A DNA stretch of 64,000 bases from Arion vulgaris. Taxonomy: Eukaryota > Mollusca > Gastropoda > Stylommatophora > Arionidae. A program made the translations under genes and the position numbers. The notes below the pieces were generated by a model. It was not told the DNA's origin, did not search any database, and saw nothing but the letters and a program-made list of their open reading frames with translations. The DNA is taken from NCBI GenBank assembly GCA_020796225.1, contig CM036756.1:46665363-46729362 (forward strand). Direction: 5' to 3'. Below, in pieces: positions 11,118 through 21,100 of this stretch. The stretch's first letter is position 1. Each line of letters begins with the position of its first letter.

Positions 11118-11478
11118 AAGTTGTAATACGTTTGAAGGTATTACTGTGGTGAACAAGGTTAATTAAACGTTTGAAGGTATCACTGTGGTGAACAAGGTTA
11201 ATTAAACGTTTGAAGGTATCACTGTGGTGAACAAGGTTAATTAAACGTTTGAAGGTATCACTGTGGTGAACAAGGTTAATTAAACGTTTGAAGGTATCAC
11301 TGTGGTGAACAAGGTTAATTAAGCGTTTGAAAGTATCACTGTGGTGAACAAGGTTAATTAAACGTTTGAAGGTATCACTGTGGTGAACAAGGTTAATTAA
11401 ACGTTTGAAGGTATCACTGTGGTGAACAAGGTTAATTAAGCGTTTGAAGGTATCACTGTGGTGAACAAGGTTAATTAA
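11118..11478. repeat. 39-bp minisatellite derived from a SINE head
   Basis: Nine copies of a 39-bp unit with AAACGTTTGAAGGTATCAC and TGTGGTGAACAAGGTTAATT. The segment GGTTAATTAAACGTTTG corresponds to the A-box region of SINE-C (compare GGGGTTAAGACGTTTG at 54499), and the array runs straight into the B-box of a SINE-C copy at 11479. The 149-residue reverse ORF across it (LINLVHHSDTFKR repeated) exists because 39 is divisible by 3. Confidence 0.93.
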
Positions 11479-11690
11479 ACCTTTGTCTTGCATTCTGAAG
11501 GTCGTAGATTCGAATCCGAACCACGTAGTTCGGTTCATGAAAGGTATTTTTTCTCTGAGATCCCTTGGATTATTGCTTAATTAAGCTTCGAAGTTGGTGC
11601 ATTGTGCAGCACTCTTGGCATGTGACGTGTCCTGTCTGGCTTCGAAGTTGGAGCATTGTGCAGCACTCTTGGCATGTGACGTATTCTATC
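11479..11690 (+). repeat. SINE-C copy with internal tail duplication
   Basis: Contains CTGAAGGTCGTAGATTCG and a B-box GATTCGAATCC, then CGGTTCATGAAAG. Its tail block CTTCGAAGTTGG, CATTGTGCAGCACTC and TTGGCATGTGACGT is present twice in tandem (about 11585-11637 and 11638-11690). Confidence 0.7.
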
Positions 11691-11697
11691 TCCGCTA

Positions 11698-12580
11698 TTG
11701 TTTGGAGTGGCCATTGACTGGGTGATGCGAAAATGTTGCAGGGGCGAAACTGGCATCGATTGGGTAGAAAATAGTCAATTAGAAGATTTGGATTTTGCAG
11801 ATGATATTGCCTTGTTAAGTAGAAACAACCAAGATATGCAAAGAAAAACAGACAACTTGTCATCTATAGCATCAAAAGTTGGACTGCAGATAAGCTATGA
11901 AAAACAAATATAATGAAGACACCTATGGCAAGTAATGCAGATATCACACTGGAATCTAAAATGATAAAAATAACAGAGCAGTTCACCTATTTAGGTAGCA
12001 ATTTTGATTGCACAGGAAATGTTAAAAAGAAATTATGATACGAATTGGCAAAGCAACATCAGCTTTTAAAAGTCTAAATAAAATATGGAAACTGCAAGTT
12101 ATATAGTATTAAAACTAAATTACGAATTTTCAATTCAAATGTTGTATCAATCCTAACATATGCCAGCGAGAGTTGGAAAATGACTAAAGATATAGAAGGC
12201 AAGTTGAATGCATTTGAAAATAGATGTCTCGAAAAATAATGAATATAAAATGGAACGAATTCGGAGAAGTGATGAAATCAGAGAAATGTCTGGTCAACCA
12301 CTAGTGACAACTGTTATAAGAAAGAGAAGATGGAGATATGTTGGGCACACCTTGAGGAGAAATGATCAAAGAATATCAAAGCAGGCATTGAAGTGGGATG
12401 CAAAGGGTTCAAGAAAGAGAGGTCGACCTAAGGAGACCCTGAAGCGAACTTTGTTGAGAGAGGCAGGTAATATCGGTCTCAGTTCCATGGAGGAGATTGA
12501 GCGGGTTGCCCAGGATAGAGTGGTATGGAGAAATTACTTGCATGCCCTATGTAACGTATAACGGTACGAGAGGAAATATT
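11698..12580 (+). pseudogene. RTE-type LINE, 3' half of reverse transcriptase
   Basis: A 5'-truncated copy. Translated pieces give AIDWVMRK, then DLDFADDIALLSR (palm motif C, catalytic FADD), a thumb region with stops and frameshifts at 11905-12230, and the C-terminus VGHTLRRNDQRI, SRKRGRPKETLKR, EEIERVAQDRVVWRN. It ends with LCNV and a stop, followed by the family 3' end TGTAACGTATAACGGTACGA and GAGAGGAAATATT. Reverse transcriptase would copy its own RNA at a nicked chromosomal site, but this copy is dead. It overlaps the 48.6-53.5 kb copy only at the IDWxM motif. Confidence 0.88.
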
Positions 12581-12584
12581 ATCA

Positions 12585-12760
12585 TATATATTATATCATA
12601 TCATATCATATCATATCATATCATATCATATCATATCATATCATATCATATCATATCATATTCATATCATATCATATCATATCATATCATATCATATCAT
12701 ATCATATCATATCATATCATATCATATCATATCATATCATATCATATCATATTATATTAT
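12585..12760. repeat. (CATAT)n microsatellite at an RTE 3' end
   Basis: About 33 CATAT pentamers directly after the RTE 3' terminus. RTE-type LINEs commonly end in short tandem repeats, so this may be an expanded tail. Confidence 0.95.
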
Positions 12761-13040
12761 ATTATATTATATTATATTATATTAGACGATATTATATTAT
12801 ATTAGACGATATTATATTATGTTATGTTATATTATATTAGACGATATTATATTATATTAGACGGTATTATGTTATATTATATTAGACGATATTATATTAT
12901 GTTATGTTATATTATATTAGACGATATTATGTTATGTGATATTAGACGCTATTATGTTATATTACATTATATTATATTATGCTATGTTATGTTATGTTAT
13001 ATTATGTTATATTATATTAGACGATATTATGTTTCATAAA
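12761..13040. repeat. second GACGATATTATG array
   Basis: ATTATATTAGACGATATT-type repeats like those at 9590-10530, and the same right flank, CATAAAGTCAATTTTGTTT. Confidence 0.93.
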
Positions 13041-14030
13041 GTCAATTTTGTTTAATCTTCTGTGAGTGTGGCCCTCTGACAACTTTAAATTGTTCTGTAA
13101 CATGTAACTGATCTCTGGTGGTGCAACGAATAAGACCTACCCAATTCACGGCCAAAAATAGGACCCATTGGTTAAAAAAAAATATCATATAAATTTATTT
13201 GCTCGAGAAAGTTGCATTTTCTGTTGTCTAAGGGCTTCAATATTTATAGATATATGACAGGGTCAAATCTCATATTGCTATCTTGAACATTTCGTTCACA
13301 GTGGAAAACATACATTACCCACATTAATGAAATTTACAAATGGGAGAAAACTGCATTTAAAAATGTAATGTGAATTCAGTCTAAATAATCAAAGGGATGA
13401 GTATATAAATTACATACCCGATCAAATGGGCATCCAGCTGTATTTAGATGTTAAATCTGCCAGCAATATAAGTGTCTCCGGTTTTCTAAACTTCCATCGT
13501 CAAAACTGGATGCTCTTTGCTGTTTTTATTAGAAATATCATACTGTTTCTCATGTGAATCATTGTAAACGTCTTGAGCATATTCTGACCATGTATCTTAA
13601 ATCGCATCTTTAGCCATTATAATCTTACATTCTTAAGATTTCAGGAAACCTGTTGATGTGGGTCTTCTTTTATCAGAGAGGTCATTAATTTTTGTCTGCA
13701 TTAATTTGGTATTTTGGGTATTCTGTTATTTTCCAATCTCCCTGCAGATTTCTTCACGCCATGATTGTATTGTTTCTGTAATTTATATCTATTCTGTGAA
13801 TCTCTTTACATTTTTCATTGTTATTTTGTTGTTTATCTTTTCTTTTCAATAGTTTTATGATGTCATCCATTTCCAACATCCTATCATTTTCAAATTCGAA
13901 TAGTTGTTTTCTTGCGTAGTTTTTCAATAATTCCCATTGCACATTAACATCTAACAATAGAAGTTAATAGATCACATATTAAATCGAATACTTTTTTATT
14001 TCTATGTTAAATTTGTCGTTCTTCTGTTTC
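13041..14030. other. unassigned, possible LINE remnant antisense
   Basis: About 1 kb without a clear gene. The minus strand at 13957-13754 gives a 67-residue lysine/asparagine-rich frame (LLKNYARKQLFEFEN, DDIIKLLKRKDK) that could be a LINE linker region, but no diagnostic motif is present. Confidence 0.35.
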
Positions 14031-14213
14031 TTTTTATCTTGCATACAAGTCGTATTTTGCTTTTTATCTTGCATACAAGTCGTATTTTGCTTTTTATCTT
14101 GCATACAAGTCGTATTTTGCTTTTTATCTTGCACACAAGTCGTATTTTGCTTTTTATCTTGTACACAAGTCGTATTTTGCTTTTTATCTTGCACACAAGT
14201 CGTATTTTGTGTT
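14031..14213. repeat. 30-bp minisatellite
   Basis: Six copies of a 30-bp unit, TTATCTTGCATACAAGTCG plus TATTTTGCTTT, with a CATACA/CACACA difference. Thirty is divisible by 3, so all reading frames that happen to be open stay open. None of the resulting peptides is a gene. Confidence 0.95.
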
Positions 14214-14369
14214 TAATGGTTTACATTTTACCTTTCTTTATTCTATTTCCATTTAACTAATCTATTATCTCAAGCGAAAGCAGCTTTTATAAAAATAAAG
14301 AACAAATAATGCGTGAATTCACTACCAATGACAAAAGCGAAAATGAGTACTTCAGTGCTATATTGAGCC

Positions 14370-14771
14370 AAAACTTATGTCTGGCACAGACAAACAGTCA
14401 ATAAGATCACTGGAGGCCACAGAGACGTGGTTTTATAGAAAAGTGCTGAAAATTTCATGGACTGCTCAGAAAACAAATAATGATGTTTTAAATCAGGTCT
14501 GCACACAAAGAAACCTTATCAAAAGAATATCAGACAATCAAGGTTCTTCAGGCGTATAATACAAAGAGAAGATTTAGAACATTTGGTGATAACAGGTAAA
14601 ATTCAGAGAAGAAAATCGTGGAAGACAGAGGGAGAAAATGTTGGATGGTCTGACATCTTCGTTCGACAAAAGATCGACGTCAGACCTGATTACCTGTACG
14701 AATGAGAGAGAGAGTTGTGGAGAGACATGATCGTCTATGCCGGCAGGCATGGCACTTGATTGATTGATTGA
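14370..14771 (+). pseudogene. LINE-C C-terminal fragment
   Basis: Frames give SLEATETWFYRKVLKISWTA, then a region equivalent to GHIMR..LEHLVITGKIQRRKS and finally ELWRDMIVYAGRHGT and a stop, followed by a (TTGA)n tail at 14757-14771. This is the usual 3' end of a non-LTR retrotransposon ORF2, downstream of the reverse transcriptase. The order FYRKVLKISW, LEHL, GRHGT is shared with 15890-16705 and 17122-17340. Confidence 0.78.
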
Positions 14772-14884
14772 TTTCACTATAGCACCCTGCATTTTGTTCA
14801 AATTCTGCAACTTTTAAAGAATTTCAAAATCTTCTGCTGATGAAGATGCAATCAAAATGAATTCTCATCTTATTATCAGGACTG

Positions 14885-15120
14885 ATCCACGTCCATATTT
14901 GATGAGAATAGCTATATCCATATTTGATGAGAATAGCTATATCCATATTTGATGAGAATAGTTTATCATATTTGATGAGAATAGTATATCATATTTATGA
15001 GAATAGATATATGCATATTTGATGAGAATAGTTATATGCATATTTGATGAGAATAGTTCTATCCATATTTAATGAGAATAGATATATGCATATTTGATGA
15101 GAATAGCTCTATCCCACTAT
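14885..15120. repeat. 25-bp minisatellite, imperfect
   Basis: About nine copies of ATATTTGATGAGAATAGC plus TATATCC, with truncated units at 14962-15005. Confidence 0.9.
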
Positions 15121-15232
15121 CAGATCTAAAATGAGAACATATTCCTATGTATTCGTGCCAGAACATGGATAGTATGAAAATGGTGATATCAAAAATAAGA
15201 TTTTAAAAAAAAATCTATTATAATACATGCAG

Positions 15233-15421
15233 AGGGTTCAAGAAAGAGAGGATGACCTAGGAAACCCTGAAACGAACTTTGCTGAGAGAGGCAAGAAATA
15301 TAAGTTTCAGTTCCCTGGAGGAGATTGAGCGAGTTGCCCAGGATAGAGTGGTATGGAGAAATAGCTTGCAGGCCCTATGTAACGTATAACGGTATGAGAG
15401 GAATTATTATTATTATTATTA
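15233..15421 (+). pseudogene. RTE-type LINE 3' terminal fragment
   Basis: Matches the last 180 bp of the 11698-12580 copy: GGTTCAAGAAAGAGAGG, GGAGGAGATTGAGCGAGTTG, CAGGATAGAGTGGTATGG and TGTAACGTATAACGGTATGA. It ends in (ATT)n. It is strongly 5'-truncated, as expected for incomplete target-primed reverse transcription. Confidence 0.88.
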
Positions 15422-15549
15422 TAAATGAGATATTGCTAAGACAAGCTCATCAACTTCCAACTCAAATAACAGTTCTAGATCAGAAATAAAGTAAAGTAAA
15501 AACAGCATTCCAGAAAATGAAAGGTACTTGTATATATGTAACAATTCTT

Positions 15550-15825
15550 TATTTATTGAAGGTTTATATGGCGTAGAGGTTAGGTACTCGCCTGTCGTGT
15601 CAAAGGTACCAGGTTAGTTCCCTCGTGGAGTCATCTGGATATTTTTCTAGAGATCCCCGAATATTTTCACAATCTTCAACATTACATTGGGGACCCTCGC
15701 AGTTGCTACAAAGTTCGTAAACTGCAGCTGATGTCTTCCTGTGTAATAAAGAGATCGTAGCACACATGGCTACTCACCGAAGTGCGATGATGATGGTTCT
15801 ATCAATCTATCTTTTGAATTCATGA
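15550..15825 (+). repeat. SINE-B copy with tRNA-like head
   Basis: A-box-like TATGGCGTAGAGGTTAGG and a weakened B-box CAGGTTAGTTCCC, then ATCTGGATATTTTTCTAGAG, and the GGGGACCCTCGC tail block. The head resembles 29262-29500 and 55310-55515, but those have a different body, so the head and tail modules are shuffled between copies. Confidence 0.72.
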
Positions 15826-15889
15826 GAGTTTTTCAGATCGATCACTTATATATATATATATATATAAACGAATAATGGACAATATAAAG

Positions 15890-16227
15890 AAACAGAAAAT
15901 CTCTGGAAATCACAGTGATGCCGTTTTACAAAAGAATCCTGAGAATTATATGGACTAGTAACATCACTAATGATGATGTGCTGAAAGAAGTCAGAGCACA
16001 AAGCAAGCTAATTATTGACATAGCAAAAAGGTAGTTATCATAATATTTCAGACATGTCATAAGAAAAAAAGATTCAGAACACTTGTTGACATCCACCAAA
16101 ATAAATGTGACAGGCAACAGACAACTACACAGAAAGAATATTCTGAAATTCTCAACTTCAGGATGCAAAAAACGTCAGGATTCGATCTTGTAGTTAGCCT
16201 TAAAAACGGATTCATGATTGTCTACAC
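15890..16227 (+). pseudogene. LINE-C C-terminal fragment, split by a hAT-like element
   Basis: The plus strand gives MPFYKRILRIIWTSNITNDD, VLKEVRAQSKL, then FRHVIRKKDSEHLLTS and an LSTP-like end at 16227. The sequence resumes at 16688 with AAACCGGCATGGCAC (NRHGT). It is the same family as 14370-14771 and nearly identical to 17122-17340. Confidence 0.82.
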
Positions 16228-16679
16228 CAGCGTTTCCCAAAGTGGGGACTCGCCCCAGTGGGCGTTGAAGCGTTCTAGGGGGCGCGATAGTGGGATCAGA
16301 AGAATTCAGTAGGTGTTTAGGCGATTAGGGGTCGGTGGCTTCTGAAAGAAGAAATTAATAATAAATATTTTAAAAGAAATTATTTTCATGAGTTTGCGAT
16401 TGAATAATCATTTAAAATTTGAATTCTGCATTTAAATTCATCTTATGCCCGCCTTACACGATCCATTTTTCATCAATTTCCTATTTCATGCATATAATCA
16501 TTTGAAAACTGACCATATATTACAGATATATATATATATATAAATTTTCTATGTCGAAGAGAAAATAGAGCATATATATATGTGGGAGGGCGTTGACACA
16601 CTGTTATAATGTGGAGGGGGCGTTACAAAGTTTATGTTGTGCAAAGTGGGCAGTGGGCCAAAAAGTTTGGGAATCTATG
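16228..16679. mobile_element. non-autonomous hAT-type element
   Basis: 452 bp starting CAGCGTTTCCCAAAGTGGGG and ending CCAAAAAGTTTGGGAATCTATG. The ends are inverted-repeat related (TTCCCAAA facing TTTGGGAA). It is flanked by an 8-bp duplication, GTCTACAC at 16220-16227 and GCCTACAC at 16680-16687 (7 of 8 match), the size made by hAT transposases. The interior is AT-rich with (TA)n and no transposase. The insertion cuts the LINE-C sequence between VYT and NRHGT. Confidence 0.85.
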
Positions 16680-16705
16680 GCCTACACAAACCGGCATGGC
16701 ACATG

Positions 16706-17073
16706 CTGATGCTATAATATGATGTGGGCTAAAACGGTGATTTGCAGTTGGAAGAATATAATAATCTACGTTCATCTTTCGTATTCTTATTATAACATCT
16801 CAGTCCCTCTATTATACGTAAACATCAATGTACGTAGTAGGTCTGTAGTTTTCTGATGGTTTTTTTTATTGTCCTCCATCTATCTCAGTCATACAACAGC
16901 ACTGACCTCACATTTGATTGAAAATTCTCAGTTTTGTGTTTGTTTTGATCGTCTTTGATTTCCATCTATTACTCAATGCAATAAAGTTGTCCCTTGCTTT
17001 TTGTATTCATATCTTGACATCTGTGCTTGTTCCCCCATTCTATGTCTATGTTGCTACACCAATGCTACCAATG
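16706..17073. other. unassigned spacer
   Basis: Unique-looking sequence. The 60-residue hydrophobic forward ORF (16918-17100) has no recognisable family and ends in the inverted repeat below, so I do not call it. Confidence 0.45.
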
Positions 17074-17121
17074 TACCAATGCGAGCTCGTATGTGTATGA
17101 TTCTACGAGCTCGCATTGGTA
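17074..17121. repeat. perfect 18-bp inverted repeat
   Basis: TACCAATGCGAGCTCGTA at 17074-17091 and its exact reverse complement at 17104-17121, with a 12-bp loop. It abuts the LINE-C copy that starts at 17122. GAGCTCGTAC appears again at 17339-17348 just past the other end of that LINE copy. Confidence 0.9.
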
Positions 17122-17340
17122 GTGATGCCGTTTTACAAAAGAATCCTGAGAATTATATGGACTAGTAACATCACTAATGATGATGTGCTGAAAGAAGTCA
17201 GAGCACAAATCAAGCTAATTATTGACATAGCAAAGAGGTAGTTATCACAATCTTTCAGACATGTCATAAGAAAAATCAAATTTAGAACACTTGTTGACAT
17301 CCACCAAAATAAATGTGACAGGCAACAGACATCTTGTAGA
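17122..17340 (+). pseudogene. LINE-C C-terminal fragment, second copy
   Basis: Nearly identical to 15918-16110, starting GTGATGCCGTTTTACAAAAG and running through CATCCACCAAAATAAATGTG and AGGCAACAGACA. The very high identity between two copies 1.2 kb apart suggests a recent local duplication or a young family. Confidence 0.8.
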
Positions 17341-17888
17341 GCTCGTACATCTTGTAGAGCTGATAGATCACTTTATTACATAAAAAAAACCACACCTGGA
17401 AAATTGAGTATATTCAACTGTTACGCACACAGGACACTCCAACTGATTTTTATTTAAATTCAATTAGTTACATCTTATCATTCACTTTGAGAACCGAAAT
17501 AGCAGAATCATGGGAGATCTTTATCTATTATTCCTTCAGGTCATGCGTAGCTTACATTTGTGACACGATTTATATTTTATCTGCAGATTAAACCGATATC
17601 ACTTCACGACGATAATTTATCGTTGATAACTGATGATGGCTTCATGTACTTCACAAAAACCGAATTGTAAATGCTTTCTAAACGTAGCTATATCTGTAGG
17701 CGTAGTAAGTACATATCTGTCTTTGTTCAATAATTTGACTAAAAGAAGAGTATAATTCAGCAGAAATGATTTCATTGTACTAGGTTTCCCCATATAGTTC
17801 CGTCCCCCTCGGCATAAATCCCCCAGGCCACCCACCGAGAGTGTTGCAGAAAGCACGAACTACGCAGACTACAATTTAGACTACTGAG
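17341..17888. other. unassigned spacer
   Basis: No recognisable coding or repeat signal. A 79-residue reverse ORF (17617-17856) has no motif I can name. Confidence 0.45.
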
Positions 17889-18125
17889 CCGCCCTTGTTG
17901 TGCCGGGGCCCACAAGGTAAGCATAGAATAGTACCACTGCGACCTACAAGACATATCGTAAGAAGCGATGATGTAGGACCTAGGAAGCTACCTAGTAAGA
18001 TGAAAATATCAGCAGAAATAAGATGCGCGGGGCCTACTTGTCGGTGCACAACGTAAATTCGCTCAGGCTCAGATCACATACAAATCACACAGAGTGGTCG
18101 ATATGTAGCGTCGAAGATTGAAGAC
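17889..18125 (+). repeat. GAA-tailed short retroelement
   Basis: The diverged conserved block GCGACCTACAAGACATATCG lies at 17940-17959. The end CACAGAGTGGTCGATATG plus GCGTCGAAGATTGAAGAC runs directly into the first units of the 60-bp satellite. Same family as 8041-8272 and 43498-43765. Confidence 0.7.
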
Positions 18126-18129
18126 TACT

Positions 18130-21100
18130 TAGTCATCCGATATTCGTAGCTGTAGAGTTACATACTAAACCAGAAGGAAGAAGATCTAATATGCCATCAA
18201 CTGTTGTAGCTGTAGAATTACAACTCAAACAGACAAAGAAGACTAATGTCATCAACTATTCTGCTGTAGATTCACAACTAAACAGACGAAGAAGACTAAG
18301 TGCCATCCGACTATGTAGCTGTGAGAATTACAACTAAACAGACAGAAGAAGACTACTATGCCATCCAACTATTGCTACGTGAGAATTACAACTAAACAGA
18401 CAGAAAAGACTACTGTGACATCCAACTATTGCCTAGCTGTAGGAATTACAAATAAAACAGACAGAAGAAGATTAATATGCCATCCAACTATTGCTAGCTG
18501 TGAGAATTACAACTAAACAGACAGAAGAAGACTAATGTGCCATCCAACTATTGCTAACTGTGAGAATTACAACTAAACAGAAGGAAGAAGATTAATATGC
18601 CATCCAACTATTGCTAGCTGTGAGAATTACAACTAAACAGACAGAAGAAGACTAATGTGCCATCCAACTATTGCTAACTGTGAGAATTACAACTAAACAG
18701 ACAGAAGAAGATTACTGTGTCATCCAACTATTGCTAGCTGTGAGAATTACAACTAATCAGACGGAAGAAGACTACTGTGCCATCCGACTATTGTTAACTG
18801 TGAGAATTACAACTAAACAGACGGAAGAAGACTACTGTGCCATCCAACTATTGCTAACTGTGAGAATTACAACTAAACAGACGAAGAAGATATATGCCAT
18901 CCACTATTGCTAGCTGTGAGAATTACAACTAAACAGACAGAAGAAGATTAATTGCCATCCGACTATTGCTAAGCTGTGATAATTACAACTAAACAGAAGG
19001 AAGAAGATTAATATGCCATCCAACTATTGCTAGCTGTGAGAATTACAACTAAACAGACAGAAGAAGATTAATTGCCATCCAACTATTGCTAGCTGTGAGA
19101 ATTACAACTAAACAGACAGAAGAAGATTAATATGCCATCCAACTATTGCTAGCTGTGAGAATTACAACTAAACAGACAGAAGAAGATTAATATGCCATCC
19201 AACTATTGCTAACTGTGAGAATTACAACTAAACAGACAGAAGAAGATTAATATGCCATCCAACTATTGCTAGCTGTGAGAATTACAACTAAACAGACAGA
19301 AGAAGACGACTGTGCCATCCAACTATTGCTAGCTGTGAGAATTACAACTAAACAGACAGAAGAAGATTAATATGCCATCCAACTATTGCTAGCTGTGATA
19401 ATTACAACTAAACAGACAGAAGAAGATTAATATGCCATCCAACTATTGCTAGCTGTGATAATTACAACTAAACAGACAGAAGAAGATTAATATGCCATCC
19501 AACTATTGCTAGCTGTGAGAATTACAACTAAACAGACAGAAGAAGATTAATATGCCATCCAACTATTGCTAGCTGTGAGAATTACAACTAAACAGACAGA
19601 AGAAGATTAATATGCCATCCAACTATTGCTAGCTGTGAGAATTACAACTAAACAGACAGAAGAAGAACATATGCCATCCAACTATTGCTAGCTGTGAGAA
19701 TTACAACTAAACAGACAGAAGAAGATTAATATGCCATCCAACTATTGCTAGCTGTGAGAATTACAACTAAACAGACAGAAGAAAATTAATATGCCATCCA
19801 ACTATTGCTAGCTGTGATAATTACAACTAAACAGACAGAAGAAGATTAATATGCCATCCAACTATTGCTAGCTGTGAGAATTATAACTAAACAGACAGAA
19901 GAAGATTAATATGCCATCCAACTATTGCTAGCTGTGAGAATTACAACTAAACAGACAGAAGAAGATTAATGTGCCATCCAACTATTGCTAACTGTGAGAA
20001 TTACAACTAAACAGACAGAAGAAGATTAATATGCCATCCAACTATTGCTAGCTGTGAGAATTACAACTAAACAGACAGAAGAAGACTAATGTGCCATCCA
20101 ACTATTGCTAACTGTGAGAATTAAAACTAAACAGACAGAAGAAGATTACTGTGTCATCCAACTATTGCTAGCTGTGAGAATTACAACTAAACAGACGGAA
20201 GAAGACTACTGTGCCATCCAACTATTGCTAACTGTGAGAATTACAACTAAACAGACAGAAGAAGACTACTGTGCCATCCAACTATTGCTAACTGTGAGAA
20301 TTACAACTAAACAGAAGGAAGAAGACTAATATGCCATCCAACTATTGCTAGCTGTGATAATTACAACTAAACAGACAGAAGAAGATTAATATGTCATCCA
20401 ACTATTGCTAGCTGTGAGAATTACAACTAAACAGACAGAAGAAGATTAATATGCCATCCAACTATTGCTAGCTGTGAGAATTACAACTAAACAGACAGAA
20501 GAAGACTAATGTGCCATCCAACTATTGCTAACTGTGAGAATTACAACTAAACAGAAGGAAGAAGATTAATATGTCATCCAACTATTGCTAGCTGTGAGAA
20601 TTACAACTAAACAGACAGAAGAAGACTAATGTGCCATCCAACTATTGCTAACTGTGAGAATTACAACTAAACAGACAGAAGAAGACTTACTGTCATCCAA
20701 CTATTGCTAGCTGTGAGAATTACAACTAAACAGACGGAAGAAGACTACTGTGCCATCCGACTATTGTTAACTGTGAGAATTACAACTAAACAGACGGAAG
20801 AAGACTACTGTGCCATCCAACTATTGCTAACTGTGAGAATTACAACTAAACAGATGGAAGAAGACTACTATGCCATCCAACTATTGCTAGCTGTGAGAAT
20901 TACAACTAAACAGACAGAAGAAGATTAATATGCCATCCGACTATTGCTAACTGTGATAATTACAACTAAACAGACAGAAGAAGATTAATATGCCATCCAA
21001 CTATTGCTAGCTGTGAGAATTACAACTAAACAGACAGAAGAAGATTAATATGCCATCCCAGACTATTGACCTAGCTGTGAGAATTACAACTAAACAGACA

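Noticed and set aside
11089..11538. 149-residue reverse ORF with a 13-residue repeat
   Set aside because: It is the translation of nine 39-bp minisatellite units derived from a SINE, with no start context or domain.
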